A DNA stretch of 64,000 nt from Agitococcus lubricus (GCF_003051055.1 NZ_QAON01000007.1:1-64000), one strand, 5' to 3'. Counted from the stretch's first letter, positions 7,935 through 17,577 are shown. Numbers and translations are program-made. Notes: generated from the sequence alone by a model not told the origin.

Positions 7935-8531
7935 TTACAGGCGCACTTGTGGCTCGACGACAGGGTTAATAAATAACTGCCCATTTTTTAATTGCTCATA
8001 TAAAGTCGGGTCAGACCACTCTTGTTGAATTTGCGATGAAAAAATAATGTCTTGTAAACGAATCAATCCCATACGTGGATTATCAACGTCTGCTCTAAAA
8101 CATTGGGCATAACCTGTTTGTGTTTCATGGACTATCACGGAATATAGTGCGACATCTGCCTCGCCATTTTGCATGACCGTTTGTTTGAGTACCGCATCGA
8201 CCAACACAAAAATGAGTCGAGAAAACTGCTCAGCCGACGGGGATACAGGCAAACTAATCCAACGCGCACTAAATTGCTGACAATAGGCAATGTACTCAGC
8301 ATTATCTTTGTCCCAAAAAGCAATCGCATGGTCAAAGCTATCAATTAAGTCTTTGATATGCCCTTTTAATAATCCAAAGTCATAAACCATTTGTCCTTGG
8401 TCAAATGCTTGTGCCTCTAAGATAATTTCTACTTGATAACTATGACCGTGAATAGAACGACTACAACGCTGACTGGTACAGTTACGCACAATGTGGGCAT
8501 TTTCAAAGCGAAATAATTTACGAATTAACAT
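7935..8531 (-). CDS. 6-carboxytetrahydropterin synthase / PTPS (QueD) family protein
   Basis: ATG 8531 has a GGAG ribosome site and gives 198 residues; the longer frame from 8585 lacks one. The zinc and catalytic features of the family are visible: FENAH at the N-terminus, the Cys in RCSRSIHGHSYQVEI before the paired His residues, the FDHA motif after VYDFGLLKGHIKDLIDSFDHA, and a C-terminal Glu in VHETQTGYAQC. Classical QueD makes the preQ0 precursor and is about 120 residues. The roughly 70 extra residues sit between FDHA and the C-terminal Glu and at the end. No other queuosine genes are adjacent, so QueD versus another pterin role is open. Confidence 0.8.
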   Translation of the reverse strand: MLIRKLFRFENAHIVRNCTSQRCSRSIHGHSYQVEIILEAQAFDQGQMVYDFGLLKGHIKDLIDSFDHAIAFWDKDNAEYIAYCQQFSARWISLPVSPSAEQFSRLIFVLVDAVLKQTVMQNGEADVALYSVIVHETQTGYAQCFRADVDNPRMGLIRLQDIIFSSQIQQEWSDPTLYEQLKNGQLFINPVVEPQVRL

Positions 8532-8803
8532 AGACAGCTCCAAATAACAGAAACATTTTAGCAGAAACTCTAGTTTTATTCGCATATAGTGTGCAGCTTA
8601 GGTACAATGCAGCGTTTTTTAATGGCCGTTTATTGCGACTGCAATCAAGGCAAGTCTAAATTGCCTAAATTAACGGCAAGATACGGACTTAATATTTCAA
8701 GATTCGAGCCTTGTTATCCATGAAGCACTGCTTCAAGTTCAGCTAAATCTTGTCTATTCGTGTGCTTGCGGGCTTGCCCGCCTTTCATCATCAGGAGCTT
8801 AAA

Positions 8804-9790
8804 ATGAAACAACCCGTTCGCGTTGCCGTCACAGGCGCAGCTGGTCAAATTGGTTATAGCTTATTATTCCGCATTGCTAGCGGTGAAATGTTAGGCAAAG
8901 ACCAACCCGTCATTTTACAATTATTAGAAGTGCCCGTCGAAAAAGCGCAACAGGCTTTACGCGGTGTCATCATGGAATTAGAAGATTGTGCATTTCCGTT
9001 ATTGGCAGGCGTAATCCCCACTGATGACCCTTATGTGGCTTTCAAAGACGCTGATATCGCTTTATTAGTGGGTGCACGTCCACGCGGTCCAGGCATGGAG
9101 CGTAAAGACTTATTACAAGAAAACGCTAAAATCTTTACTGTACAAGGCAAAGCATTAAACGATGTAGCTAGCCGTAACGTGAAAGTATTAGTGGTTGGCA
9201 ACCCAGCAAACACCAATGCGTATATTGCCATGAAATCTGCTCCAGATTTAAACCCAGCCAACTTCACCGCGATGTTACGTTTAGACCACAACCGTGCATT
9301 ATCACAAATCGCTGCTAAAACTGGCCGTGCTGTTGCTGATATCGAGAATATGGTGGTTTGGGGTAACCACAGCCCAACCATGTATGCTGACTACCGTTTT
9401 GCCACAGTCAACGGCGATGCAGTCAAAGCCCTAATCAATGATGAAGAATGGAACCGTGATACCTTCTTACCCAAAGTAGGCAAACGTGGTGCTGCTATTA
9501 TTGAAGCCCGTGGTTTATCTTCTGCGGCTTCTGCTGCTAACGCGGCTATTGACCATATCCGTGATTGGGTATTAGGTACTAACGGTAAGTGGGTCACGAT
9601 GGGTATTCCTTCTGATGGTAGCTATGGCATTCCAGAAGGTATTATCTATGGCGTGCCAGTCACCTGTGAAAATGGCGTTTATACACGCGTTGAAGGATTA
9701 GAAGTAGATGCCTTCTCTCGTGAGCGTATGGACTTCACCTTAAATGAGTTATTAGAAGAGCGTGATGGCGTAAAACATTTATTGCCATAA
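8804..9790 (+). CDS. mdh: Malate dehydrogenase
   Basis: 328 residues from ATG 8804, chosen for its AGGAG ribosome site at 8793-8797; the frame is open further upstream. It oxidises malate to oxaloacetate with NAD+ in the TCA cycle. It has the Rossmann motif [22 protein letters not shown], substrate Arg in [23 protein letters not shown], the catalytic His in WGNHSPTMY, and the Asp/Arg pair in MLRLDHNRA. This is the longer MDH type shared by Acinetobacter, Xanthomonas and betaproteobacteria. Runs of the sequence look near-identical to what I recall of the Acinetobacter enzyme. A strong terminator follows. Confidence 0.97.
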   Translation: MKQPVRVAVTGAAGQIGYSLLFRIASGEMLGKDQPVILQLLEVPVEKAQQALRGVIMELEDCAFPLLAGVIPTDDPYVAFKDADIALLVGARPRGPGMERKDLLQENAKIFTVQGKALNDVASRNVKVLVVGNPANTNAYIAMKSAPDLNPANFTAMLRLDHNRALSQIAAKTGRAVADIENMVVWGNHSPTMYADYRFATVNGDAVKALINDEEWNRDTFLPKVGKRGAAIIEARGLSSAASAANAAIDHIRDWVLGTNGKWVTMGIPSDGSYGIPEGIIYGVPVTCENGVYTRVEGLEVDAFSRERMDFTLNELLEERDGVKHLLP

Positions 9791-9876
9791 TACGTACTTA
9801 GCAAGTCTGGTCTCATTTATACACAGACTAGGTTCGCTAGAGACAGTATTTATTATTGCTGTCTTGGCGTGACACT

Positions 9877-9909
9877 AAAAAGGCTTACTCTGGAGAGTGA
9901 GCCTTTTTT
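9877..9909 (+). terminator. Intrinsic terminator after mdh
   Basis: AAAAAGGCTTACTC - TGGA - GAGTGAGCC followed by TTTTTT: a 9-bp stem with one wobble pair, tetraloop and U-tract, about 90 nt past the mdh stop. Confidence 0.88.
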
Positions 9910-10018
9910 ATCCATCATCTATCTTAGGCAATGAAATAAGCATTTTTTCAACACAGTGCCTAGTGGCTGTTGCCCCTCATAACATGAACTATTTAACTTT
10001 TTTGATGCTGAGTATGAT

Positions 10019-11224
10019 ATGAGTAAAAAACAACGTCCTTACGATATCATTTTAATCGGTGCGACGGGCTTTACAGGGCAACTGACCGCCGATTATTTAT
10101 TAAAACAGCCACATCCGATTCGCTTGGCATTGGCAGGTCGCAACTCAGACAAATTATTACAGGTGAGAGAATTACTCTTGGCTGACAACCCTCACGCCAC
10201 CGCACCCGACTTATTGCTCGCTGATAGCCATAATATGGCCAGTCTACGCGAGTTGTGCTCGCAAACCCATGTGGTTATCAGCACTGTTGGCCCTTACGCA
10301 CTTCATGGCGAAGATTTAGTCGCTGCTTGCATTACACAAGGGTGTGATTATGTGGATTTAACGGGTGAACCTCAGTTTGTCAGTCGTATGCAACAGACCT
10401 ATCACCATGACGCCCAACATCAAAACGTAAAAATTGTTCACTGTTGTGGCTTTGATAGTATCCCGCATGATTTAGGTGTGTATTTTACGCTGCAAACACT
10501 GTGTCAAAGCTTAGGTGATGCTGTACTCGAACAATCACAGGTTGAGATTGCGGCTTATGTACGAGGACACGGAGATATTTCGGGAGGCACATGGAATTCA
10601 GCAATTGAAGCCATGCCAAACTGGCAAGCATTTATTAAAGAGCGTAGACGACTGCATCATCAAACATGTCAGGGCCGCGATATTTATTTGCACGAAATAC
10701 CCAAATTACAAAAGCTCAAAGATGGTTGGGCTGCCCCCTTACCCACGATTGACCCTGCCATTGTTGTTCAAAGCGCAAAACGCTACGCATACTATGGCAA
10801 ACAATTTCGTTATGCACACTATGCCGTTGTACCACAATTGCATCGTTTAGCTTTAGCAAGTGCGGCAGTCGCAGGTATTTTTACTGTTGCGCAATTTGCT
10901 AAAGGCCGCGAATGGCTGGGTAAAAGACGACCATCGGGTGCAGGCCCTGTTGCCGAAGAGCGGGCAAAACACTGGTTTACTGTCGAGTTTCAAGCTCAGG
11001 TGATAACAGCCAATAAGGAACAACATACGCTCAGAACCTTAGTGAGCGGCGGTGACCCTGGTTACGACGAAACAGCAAAAATGTTGGCTGAAAGCGCACT
11101 GTGTTTATTATTAGATAAGGACGTATTGCCCAAACACTATGGTATTGTCACCCCTGCGGAAGGTATGGGGACTGCCTTATTATCAAGGCTGCAAGCAGCA
11201 GGGATTCGTTTTGAGGAAAAATGA
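10019..11224 (+). CDS. Saccharopine dehydrogenase-like / trans-acting enoyl reductase family oxidoreductase
   Basis: 401 residues. An N-terminal NAD(P)-binding Rossmann fold (PYDIILIGATGFTGQLTADYLL, then LALAGRNSDKL) and TVGPYALHGEDLVAACITQGCDYVDLTGEPQF match the saccharopine-reductase-like family. The C-terminal part has a hydrophobic helix (about 275-297, LHRLALASAAVAGIFTVA) and SGGDPGYDETAKMLAESAL. Relatives act in lipid or polyketide reduction (the mycobacterial trans-acting enoyl reductase) or are uncharacterised; the lysine-pathway activity should not be assumed. It stands alone between mdh and a MITE-like element. Confidence 0.82.
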   Translation: MSKKQRPYDIILIGATGFTGQLTADYLLKQPHPIRLALAGRNSDKLLQVRELLLADNPHATAPDLLLADSHNMASLRELCSQTHVVISTVGPYALHGEDLVAACITQGCDYVDLTGEPQFVSRMQQTYHHDAQHQNVKIVHCCGFDSIPHDLGVYFTLQTLCQSLGDAVLEQSQVEIAAYVRGHGDISGGTWNSAIEAMPNWQAFIKERRRLHHQTCQGRDIYLHEIPKLQKLKDGWAAPLPTIDPAIVVQSAKRYAYYGKQFRYAHYAVVPQLHRLALASAAVAGIFTVAQFAKGREWLGKRRPSGAGPVAEERAKHWFTVEFQAQVITANKEQHTLRTLVSGGDPGYDETAKMLAESALCLLLDKDVLPKHYGIVTPAEGMGTALLSRLQAAGIRFEEK

Positions 11225-11248
11225 TGCAGACATTATCTCTCGACCGTA

Positions 11249-11275
11249 TGACAGCCATCTTCCGCGGGACTGCTA
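11249..11275 (+). repeat. Fragment related to the adjacent MITE-like repeat
   Basis: TATGACAG...CTTCCGCGGGACTG here matches an internal segment of the element copies (11355-11385 and the reverse of 54325-54352). It precedes the intact left end at 11288, suggesting an older nested or partial copy. Confidence 0.5.
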
Positions 11276-11285
11276 CTTTTTATCA

Positions 11286-11622
11286 GACTAACCTGAGTTC
11301 GGGATAAAAAATGTTAATTCCTTGAGTTTTATATAGAAACTATTTCAAGCCCCTATAACGAACGCCTTCCGCGGGACTGACTTTGGTTTCGGCCAACGTC
11401 AGCAAAACCATTTCGTGGTGCAAAACTCGTTGCTTAGCAGCAATCCAGCCTTCGCCCTGCATGGCTCAGGCGTTCAGCGGGCAAGCAACGGTGTTGCTTG
11501 AAAGCCCCGCTTCACCCTTGGCTCAAACAGTTGCACCACAACGTCCCAACAGTGCCTTTGACGCTATAAACAGTCATATTTCAACTAAAAAGCCGTAGGC
11601 TTATCCCGAACTTAAGTTAGGC
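11286..11622 (+). mobile_element. MITE-like element with terminal inverted repeats
   Basis: About 335 bp bounded by inverted repeats: left CTAACCTGAGTTCGGGATAA (11288-11307) and right TTATCCCGAACTTAAGTTAG (11601-11620), 18 of 20 matching. It contains a hairpin CTGAC(T/G)TTGG...CCAACGTCAG and no convincing gene; an in-frame stretch at 11383-11598 lacks gene character. The first ~141 bp recur reversed at 54278-54418 with high identity. It has the structure of a non-autonomous element, but the parent IS is not in the window. No clear target duplication was seen. Confidence 0.68.
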
Positions 11623-11633
11623 TAAAATCACAC

Positions 11634-11664
11634 AAACACGCCGTTATAAAAACGGCCTGTTTGC
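11634..11664 (-). terminator. Stem-loop downstream of fumarase
   Basis: CAAACA.GCCGTT ... AACGGC.TGTTTG: a long interrupted stem just past the fumarase stop (read on the minus strand). The U-tract is weak. Confidence 0.45.
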
Positions 11665-11682
11665 GTATGTGACCAAGTCACG

Positions 11683-13191
11683 TTAAGCGACTGGAATTTT
11701 ACCAATTTTGGCTTGCCAAATTTTGGGTGCAGTGTCGTGTACGGAGTTGCCATTGACATCTACCGCTACCGAAACAGGCATATCTTCAACCACAAATTCA
11801 TAAATCGCTTCCATACCTAAATCGGCAAAACCGACTACTTTGGCTTGACGAATGGCTTTAGATACTAAATAGGCCGCACCACCCACCGCCATTAAGTACA
11901 CGGCTTCATGGTTTTTAATCGCTTGAATCGCGATTGCGCCACGTTCAGATTTACCAATCATGCCGTACAAACCTGTGGCTTCTAACACGGTATTGGTAAA
12001 TTTATCCATACGCGTTGCGGTTGTCGGGCCTGCTGGGCCTACCACTTCATCACGCACAGGGTCAACTGGGCCCACGTAATAAATAAACTTGCCTTTTAAG
12101 TCCACAGGTAATTCTTCACCTTTGGCAATCATATCCACCATACGTTTATGGGCAGCATCACGGCCTGTATAAATTGTGCCTGATAACAACAAGGTTTCGC
12201 CTGTTTGCCATGTTTTGATTTCGTCATGGCTAATGTTATCGAGGTTAACTCGACGCGCTTTAGAAGCATCCCATGTCACTTGTGGCCAATCTTCTAATTT
12301 GGGAGGTGTTAATTCGGCTGCACCTGAACCATCTAATTCAAAATGCACATGACGAGTGGCGGCACAGTTAGGAATAATCGCCACAGGTAAACTCGCAGCA
12401 TGGGTGGGATAATCTTTGATTTTAATATCAATCACGGTGGTTAGACCGCCCAAACCTTGTGCACCAATACCTAAGGCATTGACTTTTTCAAACAATTCTA
12501 AGCGTAACTCTTCAACACGGTTTTGTGCACCACGAGCGATTAACTCTTGAATATCTACAGGGTCCATTAACGATTCTTTGGCTAATAACATGGCTTTTTC
12601 GGCTGTACCACCAATACCAATGCCTAACATACCCGGTGGACACCAACCAGCGCCCATCGTTGGTACGGTTTTTAATACCCAATCGACAATCGAGTCAGAC
12701 GGATTTAACATCGCCATTTTGGATTTATTTTCAGAACCACCACCTTTAGCGGCAACGGTAATATCGACTTTATCACCAGCCACAATTTCGTAATGAATCA
12801 CCGCTGGCGTGTTGTCTTTGGTGTTTTGGCGTTTGCCTGCGGGGTCTTTTAGGATAGAAGCGCGTAACACATTATCTGGATGTAAGTAGGCACGACGTAC
12901 ACCTTCATTAATCATGTCTTCTAAAGACATGGTAGCGTCCCAACGCACATTCATCCCTACTTTAACAAACACAGTGACAATGCCTGTATCTTGGCAAATC
13001 GGGCGATGGCCTTCGGCACACATACGCGAATTAATTAAAATTTGCGCCATGGCATCTTTAGCGGCTTGGTTTTCTTCTTTTTCGTAAGCGTTATTAATGG
13101 CTTGAATAAAATCTAACGGATGATAATAAGAGATGTATTGTAACGCATCGGCAACACTTTGAATGACATCATCTTGTTTAATAACAGTCAT
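11683..13191 (-). CDS. fumA: Class I fumarate hydratase
   Basis: 502 residues with the N-terminal catalytic domain and C-terminal domain fused, as in iron-sulfur class I fumarases. It hydrates fumarate to malate in the TCA cycle, matching nearby mdh. The three Cys ligands of the 4Fe-4S cluster are visible in RPICQDTG, GAGWCPPGMLG and IPNCAATRH. Other family motifs are GGGSENKSKMAML and VGPAGPTTATRMDKF. 58 nt separate its start from the upstream yihY-like gene on the same strand. A class I tartrate dehydratase is the main alternative but less likely. The symbol is by type, not by strict orthology. Confidence 0.93.
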   Translation of the reverse strand: MTVIKQDDVIQSVADALQYISYYHPLDFIQAINNAYEKEENQAAKDAMAQILINSRMCAEGHRPICQDTGIVTVFVKVGMNVRWDATMSLEDMINEGVRRAYLHPDNVLRASILKDPAGKRQNTKDNTPAVIHYEIVAGDKVDITVAAKGGGSENKSKMAMLNPSDSIVDWVLKTVPTMGAGWCPPGMLGIGIGGTAEKAMLLAKESLMDPVDIQELIARGAQNRVEELRLELFEKVNALGIGAQGLGGLTTVIDIKIKDYPTHAASLPVAIIPNCAATRHVHFELDGSGAAELTPPKLEDWPQVTWDASKARRVNLDNISHDEIKTWQTGETLLLSGTIYTGRDAAHKRMVDMIAKGEELPVDLKGKFIYYVGPVDPVRDEVVGPAGPTTATRMDKFTNTVLEATGLYGMIGKSERGAIAIQAIKNHEAVYLMAVGGAAYLVSKAIRQAKVVGFADLGMEAIYEFVVEDMPVSVAVDVNGNSVHDTAPKIWQAKIGKIPVA

Positions 13192-13249
13192 GCTGATTCC
13201 TCTGTAACTGGCGTGAGCTGGTTTGGTTGGCGGCGATTATAGCCAATAA

Positions 13250-14503
13250 TCACGCAGAGGGCGTGCTTTTTTCAGGGCTATCAGGTGCTAATAGTTGTGC
13301 TAAGCTCAGTTGAAAGTGTTGTTGTTGATACGCATGTACCGCTAACAAACGGGGGGCTAAAGCATTTGCCCAATGGTCATCTGCATGTAAATTGGCTAAA
13401 TCTTGTGGCTTGGGTAATGGCCACGGTAATTTTTGGATAAAATCAGCCACATTGATTTTGTCTAAATTACGCACTAAGACATAATTGCCAGACTCTGTTT
13501 TTTGAATAAATTTTTGACTGATTAAGAGGTCAGCAAACTGTGTCCATGTTTCTACCTCGTGTCGACCCAGAATCTGCATCGCCTCAATGTCCGATACACT
13601 CCGTCCTTCGAGCTGTCGTAGATAAAATAACTCCAAGACATCAAATAAGGCCAACATCGGATGACGATTCTTTTGATGAGCCTCTTTATAAAGGGCTAAG
13701 GCACGACAGACTTCTACCCCTAATAAGATAATCATCCACGACAAATAGACCCACAATAAAAATAGTGGAAAGGCTGCAAATGCACCATAAATCAGTTGGT
13801 AGGATGAAAAATGTCCCACAAATAGCGTAAAGCCATTTTTGGCCACTTCAAATAATACCGCAGCAAAAAAACCCGCACTAAAGCCTGCTTTCACAGGCAC
13901 ACGGCAATTTGGCACAGCAATATACAGTAAACTAAATGCTAAACCTGTAAATAACATAGGAATTAATTGCAAACCCGGAAACACCGTACCCACAATTTGC
14001 TCGGCATCACTCAAAATGCGTAATGAGGTGATATAAGAAGATACGGTAAAGGCCGCCCCCAACAAAAAAGGGCCTAAGCTGAGCACCGCCCAATAACGTA
14101 AAAAACCAATCAGACTTTGACGCGGCTGTTTGACCTTCCAAATCTCATTAAAGGCTTTTTCGATGGTCATCAACATCATTAAGGCGGTGATAAACAGCAT
14201 AAACACACCAACAATGGTTAAATTGCTGGCTTGGGTGGCAAACTCACTTAAATAATTCTGAATTTTTACGCCTGTATCGGGCAAAAAATGGCGAAAGACC
14301 AAATTTTGGATATCGGCACTGATGTGTTTGAGTGAAGGAATCGCCGCTAAAATACTAAAAACCACTGTCATCATCGGCACAACAGCAAACAAGGTGGTAT
14401 AAGTTAATGAAGCCGCATTTTGTCGGCATTCGTCGGCTAAAAATCGACGCACCACAAAACGGGTAAAGGATTTTGTTTTTTGCCAACGGCTTTGCCATGT
14501 CAT
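13250..14503 (-). CDS. YihY/BrkB-family inner membrane protein
   Basis: 417 residues from ATG 14503, whose GGAG ribosome site is 7 nt away; a GTG at 14509 is too close to it. Six hydrophobic segments span about 35-290 (VPMMTVVFSILAAIPSL; TIVGVFMLFITALMMLMT; FLLWVYLSWMIILLGVEV). The family DEC-x-A-x-LTYTTLFAVVPM block is near the N-terminus. The cytosolic C-terminal tail (about 300-417) carries a winged-helix-like region (EVETWTQFADLLISQKFI). The family was once called ribonuclease BN but is now considered a membrane protein of unclear function. Confidence 0.9.
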   Translation of the reverse strand: MTWQSRWQKTKSFTRFVVRRFLADECRQNAASLTYTTLFAVVPMMTVVFSILAAIPSLKHISADIQNLVFRHFLPDTGVKIQNYLSEFATQASNLTIVGVFMLFITALMMLMTIEKAFNEIWKVKQPRQSLIGFLRYWAVLSLGPFLLGAAFTVSSYITSLRILSDAEQIVGTVFPGLQLIPMLFTGLAFSLLYIAVPNCRVPVKAGFSAGFFAAVLFEVAKNGFTLFVGHFSSYQLIYGAFAAFPLFLLWVYLSWMIILLGVEVCRALALYKEAHQKNRHPMLALFDVLELFYLRQLEGRSVSDIEAMQILGRHEVETWTQFADLLISQKFIQKTESGNYVLVRNLDKINVADFIQKLPWPLPKPQDLANLHADDHWANALAPRLLAVHAYQQQHFQLSLAQLLAPDSPEKSTPSA

Positions 14504-14530
14504 ATCCACACTCCAATTCAGTTATAATGA

Positions 14531-15169
<639 letters not shown>

Positions 15170-15517
15170 GTGTTAAGTTTTTTACGTACCAGTTATGTGT
15201 TGTTTTTAGCTCTGTTATGTATTGGCACTTTTGTCACTGCCCCGACAGCAAGCACTCTACCAAACATACTAGTGATTTTATCTATACAAATCATTCCCTT
15301 ACTAGCTTTCTTTAAGGCAGTTTGGCAAAAGCAAAGTTATGGCTTATTAACACTAACACTATTACTATTGGTCTATATGGGCTTTTCCACCATGAATTGT
15401 TTTGCTGGCGGCCTAAAACAACTCTTTGCGATTGTTGAATTAGTTGTTGCCACATGGTTAATTTTGGCGTGCTCTAAAGCAGTCAAAAGTTTACCTAGAG
15501 GTCATGGAGCGACTTAG
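15170..15517 (+). CDS. DUF2069 membrane protein
   Basis: 115 residues; the GTG start follows the wrbA stop with no gap. Four hydrophobic helices cover nearly the whole chain (VLFLALLCIGTFVTA; ILVILSIQIIPLLAFF; YGLLTLTLLLLVYMGF; LFAIVELVVATWLILA). Length, topology and position after wrbA match the DUF2069 family. Function unknown. It is translationally coupled to wrbA. Confidence 0.82.
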   Translation: MLSFLRTSYVLFLALLCIGTFVTAPTASTLPNILVILSIQIIPLLAFFKAVWQKQSYGLLTLTLLLLVYMGFSTMNCFAGGLKQLFAIVELVVATWLILACSKAVKSLPRGHGAT

Positions 15518-15560
15518 CTGTTTTTGTTATGACTCATACAGTTTATACAGGAGATTGATT

Positions 15561-15926
15561 ATGGAAGAAAATCCTACACAAAAGCCTTGGGGTATGGATG
15601 TCAACACATTTGCTGTTTTAATGCATTTATCACAGTTTTTAGGTGTGGTTATCCCACTAGCAGGTTTCATTTTACCCATCGTGATGTGGGTAACAACCAA
15701 AGATAGCCATCCTTTGCTTAATGAACACGGCAAAAACATCATCAATTGCTTACTCAGCTTTTTGATTTATACCTTTATTTGTTATCTTTTAATGATTATT
15801 TTAGTGGGCTTTGTCTTGATAGCCATTTTGGGACTTATTTACTTAATATTTGTGATTATTGCGGCAGCCAAAGCAGGCCAAGGGATTGTTTGGCGTTATC
15901 CATTAACGATTCAATTTATCAGATAA
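15561..15926 (+). CDS. DUF4870 (Tic20-like) membrane protein
   Basis: 121 residues from ATG 15561, with AGGAG 8 nt upstream. N-terminal NPTQKPWGMDVNTFAVLMHLSQ, then three or four hydrophobic helices. The HPLLNEHGKNIINCLLSFLIY segment between helices is the DUF4870 hallmark (H-G-x-x-x-x-NF-like). C-terminal AAAKAGQGIVWRYPLTIQFI is also typical. Function unknown. A 16-bp-stem hairpin follows. Confidence 0.86.
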   Translation: MEENPTQKPWGMDVNTFAVLMHLSQFLGVVIPLAGFILPIVMWVTTKDSHPLLNEHGKNIINCLLSFLIYTFICYLLMIILVGFVLIAILGLIYLIFVIIAAAKAGQGIVWRYPLTIQFIR

Positions 15927-15939
15927 TCCTAAACAATCC

Positions 15940-15989
15940 CTTCGACTCCGCTCAGTGAGCTTTTTTGCGCTGGCTGAGCGGAGTCGAAG
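15940..15989. repeat. Intergenic hairpin repeat (CTTCGACTCCGCTCAG type)
   Basis: Perfect 16-bp inverted repeat CTTCGACTCCGCTCAG / CTGAGCGGAGTCGAAG with an 18-nt loop containing TTTTTT. The same CTGAGCGGAGTCGAAG arm occurs at 36838-36853, so it is a dispersed repeat. It may also end transcription of the DUF4870 gene. Confidence 0.75.
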
Positions 15990-16081
15990 CCCCTTTTGAC
16001 GTAGTTTTATTTGGATTTTCAGGTAAAGCACGCTGTATTTCAAAACGTCAACAGCCCCTAACAGAAGTCATAGCTTGCTCA

Positions 16082-16765
16082 TTACTTCTGCAATCCTTGC
16101 AACTCAATGGTATAAATTGCGCCGTCATCTATTTGCACCACTTTCACAGGTAAATAATCTAAGGATTTAGCTAACCAAAACTGAGTTTGTCTATCAGCCG
16201 AGTGATGAATACGCGTCACTTTTAAGGCTTCTATTTCGCCATAAGGGATTTTAATTTTTTCCACCCCATCAACGGTAAACTTCAAGGGCTGAAAGCCTTT
16301 GGCATCACCCAAAAGATATTCTTTTAATTGTGGCTTAGTTTGCTGGCTTAAATCTTGGCGAATTTGGATTTCTAAATTTAAGGGGTCTAAAACCGTTTTA
16401 TCGGTTAAGGGAAATGTGTCGTTTTGGCCTTTACGTAAGGTGGTTAATTGTTGTTTATCCCAATCAAAAGTGGCTTGGTCTACCCGATTTTTGAATAAAA
16501 TTTGTTTGCTGTTTTGATAAGACAACGATTGAACTTGTTGTTTATCAAAAATAAACTCACTCACTTCATTCGCATTGGCAATAGCAGCTGTGGCATTAAA
16601 TTGATAACGGTAATGATTGTTTTCTTGTTTGCTTAAGGTACGTGTAGCTGTGCCAGTAATTTGTTGATTTAGATTAAATTGATACGTTGCCGTATAAGGT
16701 TGCAAATCAAAGGCAAAGGTTTTTACACCAAGACTTAAACTCGTGATTAACAACAAAAAACGCAT
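16082..16765 (-). CDS. DUF3108 periplasmic protein
   Basis: 227 residues with a signal peptide (MRFLLLITSLSLGVKTFAF). The mature beta-rich chain contains LQPYTATYQFNLNQQITGTATRTL, TVLDPLNLEIQIRQDL and the C-terminal THR-like block YLPVKVVQIDDG, as in DUF3108 proteins. It sits downstream of purN on the same strand, 45 nt away, the usual Pseudomonas/Acinetobacter placement. An envelope role is presumed; no catalytic residues were recognised. Confidence 0.87.
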   Translation of the reverse strand: MRFLLLITSLSLGVKTFAFDLQPYTATYQFNLNQQITGTATRTLSKQENNHYRYQFNATAAIANANEVSEFIFDKQQVQSLSYQNSKQILFKNRVDQATFDWDKQQLTTLRKGQNDTFPLTDKTVLDPLNLEIQIRQDLSQQTKPQLKEYLLGDAKGFQPLKFTVDGVEKIKIPYGEIEALKVTRIHHSADRQTQFWLAKSLDYLPVKVVQIDDGAIYTIELQGLQK

Positions 16766-16770
16766 ATTTG

Positions 16771-16807
16771 TCCCTCACCCCAACCCTCTCCCACAAGGAG
16801 AGAGAGA
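16771..16807. repeat. CCCTCACCCCAACCCTCTCC dispersed repeat
   Basis: A C-rich block with hairpin CTCTCC-CACAA-GGAGAG in the gap between purN and the DUF3108 gene. A diverged copy lies on the other side of purN at 17470-17552. This kind of intergenic repeat is common in many proteobacteria. Confidence 0.65.
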
Positions 16808-16810
16808 ACG

Positions 16811-17449
16811 TTAATCAAATAACAACTTCATTGGTGTAGACAAGGTTTGACCATCTAACACAGGCAAACCTTGTTGATAACTCAAACGGCCATAACTAAG
16901 CCAATTTAGCACGAGCGGATAAATTACATGTTCTAATTTATGTACTCTTTGTATTAAAGATTGTTCGGCTTCATTCGCTGCCACAGCAATCACCGCTTGG
17001 GCAATCACTGCCCCACCATCTAACTCAGCATTAACAAAGTGAACGGAACAACCATGAAGTTTATCACCCGTTGCCAATACCCGTTGATGGGTATGCAAAC
17101 CTTTATATAAAGGCAATAATGAAGGATGAATATTAATTAATTTACCTTCAAAGTGCTGAACAAAAGCAGGCGTTAAAATACGCATAAAGCCTGCCAGCAC
17201 CACCACATCAGGTTGCCATGCATCAATGATTTTTTGCATGGCGCAGTCAAACGCTTGTCGAGAGGCGAATTGGTTATGATTGAGTGTCACGGTAGGTATA
17301 TTGGCTTGTTGAGCGCGAATTAGACCATAAGCGTCGGCTTTATTAGACAATACACCAACCACTTGTCCTGCAATATAGCCTGATTGACAGGCATCGATAA
17401 TTGCTTGCAAGTTAGTCCCTGAGCCAGAAATTAAAACAACAATTTTCAT
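16811..17449 (-). CDS. purN: Phosphoribosylglycinamide formyltransferase
   Basis: 212 residues. It transfers formyl from 10-formyl-THF to GAR in purine synthesis. Motifs: phosphate-binding ISGSGTNLQAIID at the N-terminus, the catalytic block NIHPSLLPLYKGLHTHQ with Asn/His, and the Asp in FVNAELDGGAVIAQ. It lies downstream of purM on the same strand, but a terminator-like hairpin and repeats sit in the 147-bp gap, so it may have its own promoter or be partly attenuated. Confidence 0.96.
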   Translation of the reverse strand: MKIVVLISGSGTNLQAIIDACQSGYIAGQVVGVLSNKADAYGLIRAQQANIPTVTLNHNQFASRQAFDCAMQKIIDAWQPDVVVLAGFMRILTPAFVQHFEGKLINIHPSLLPLYKGLHTHQRVLATGDKLHGCSVHFVNAELDGGAVIAQAVIAVAANEAEQSLIQRVHKLEHVIYPLVLNWLSYGRLSYQQGLPVLDGQTLSTPMKLLFD

Positions 17450-17469
17450 GTAAGCAAACTTTTAATCAA

Positions 17470-17552
17470 ACACCCTCACCCCAACCTTCTCTCACAGGAC
17501 GAGAAGGCTCTCTCTCCCTGTGGGATAGAGCTAGAGAGAGGGCTTATTAAAA
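17470..17552. repeat. Second copy of CCCTCACCCCAACC repeat
   Basis: ACCCTCACCCCAACCTTCTC begins a block that continues into CTCTCTCTCC...GAGAGAGGGC, a second self-complementary part. It matches the 16771 copy in its first ~20 nt. The pair brackets purN. Confidence 0.6.
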
Positions 17553-17577
17553 TAAAAAGGCAGGCACAAGGCCTGCC
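17551..17577 (-). terminator. Intrinsic terminator after purM
   Basis: On the minus strand GGCAGGC-CTTGT-GCCTGCC followed by TTTTTATTTT: 7-bp GC-rich stem plus U-tract, 20 nt past the purM stop. Confidence 0.82.

Noticed and set aside
11383-11598. 71-residue open frame inside the MITE-like element
   Set aside because: No ribosome site and no protein-like composition; the sequence is the repeat itself with internal inverted repeats, and the frame is not kept in the second copy.
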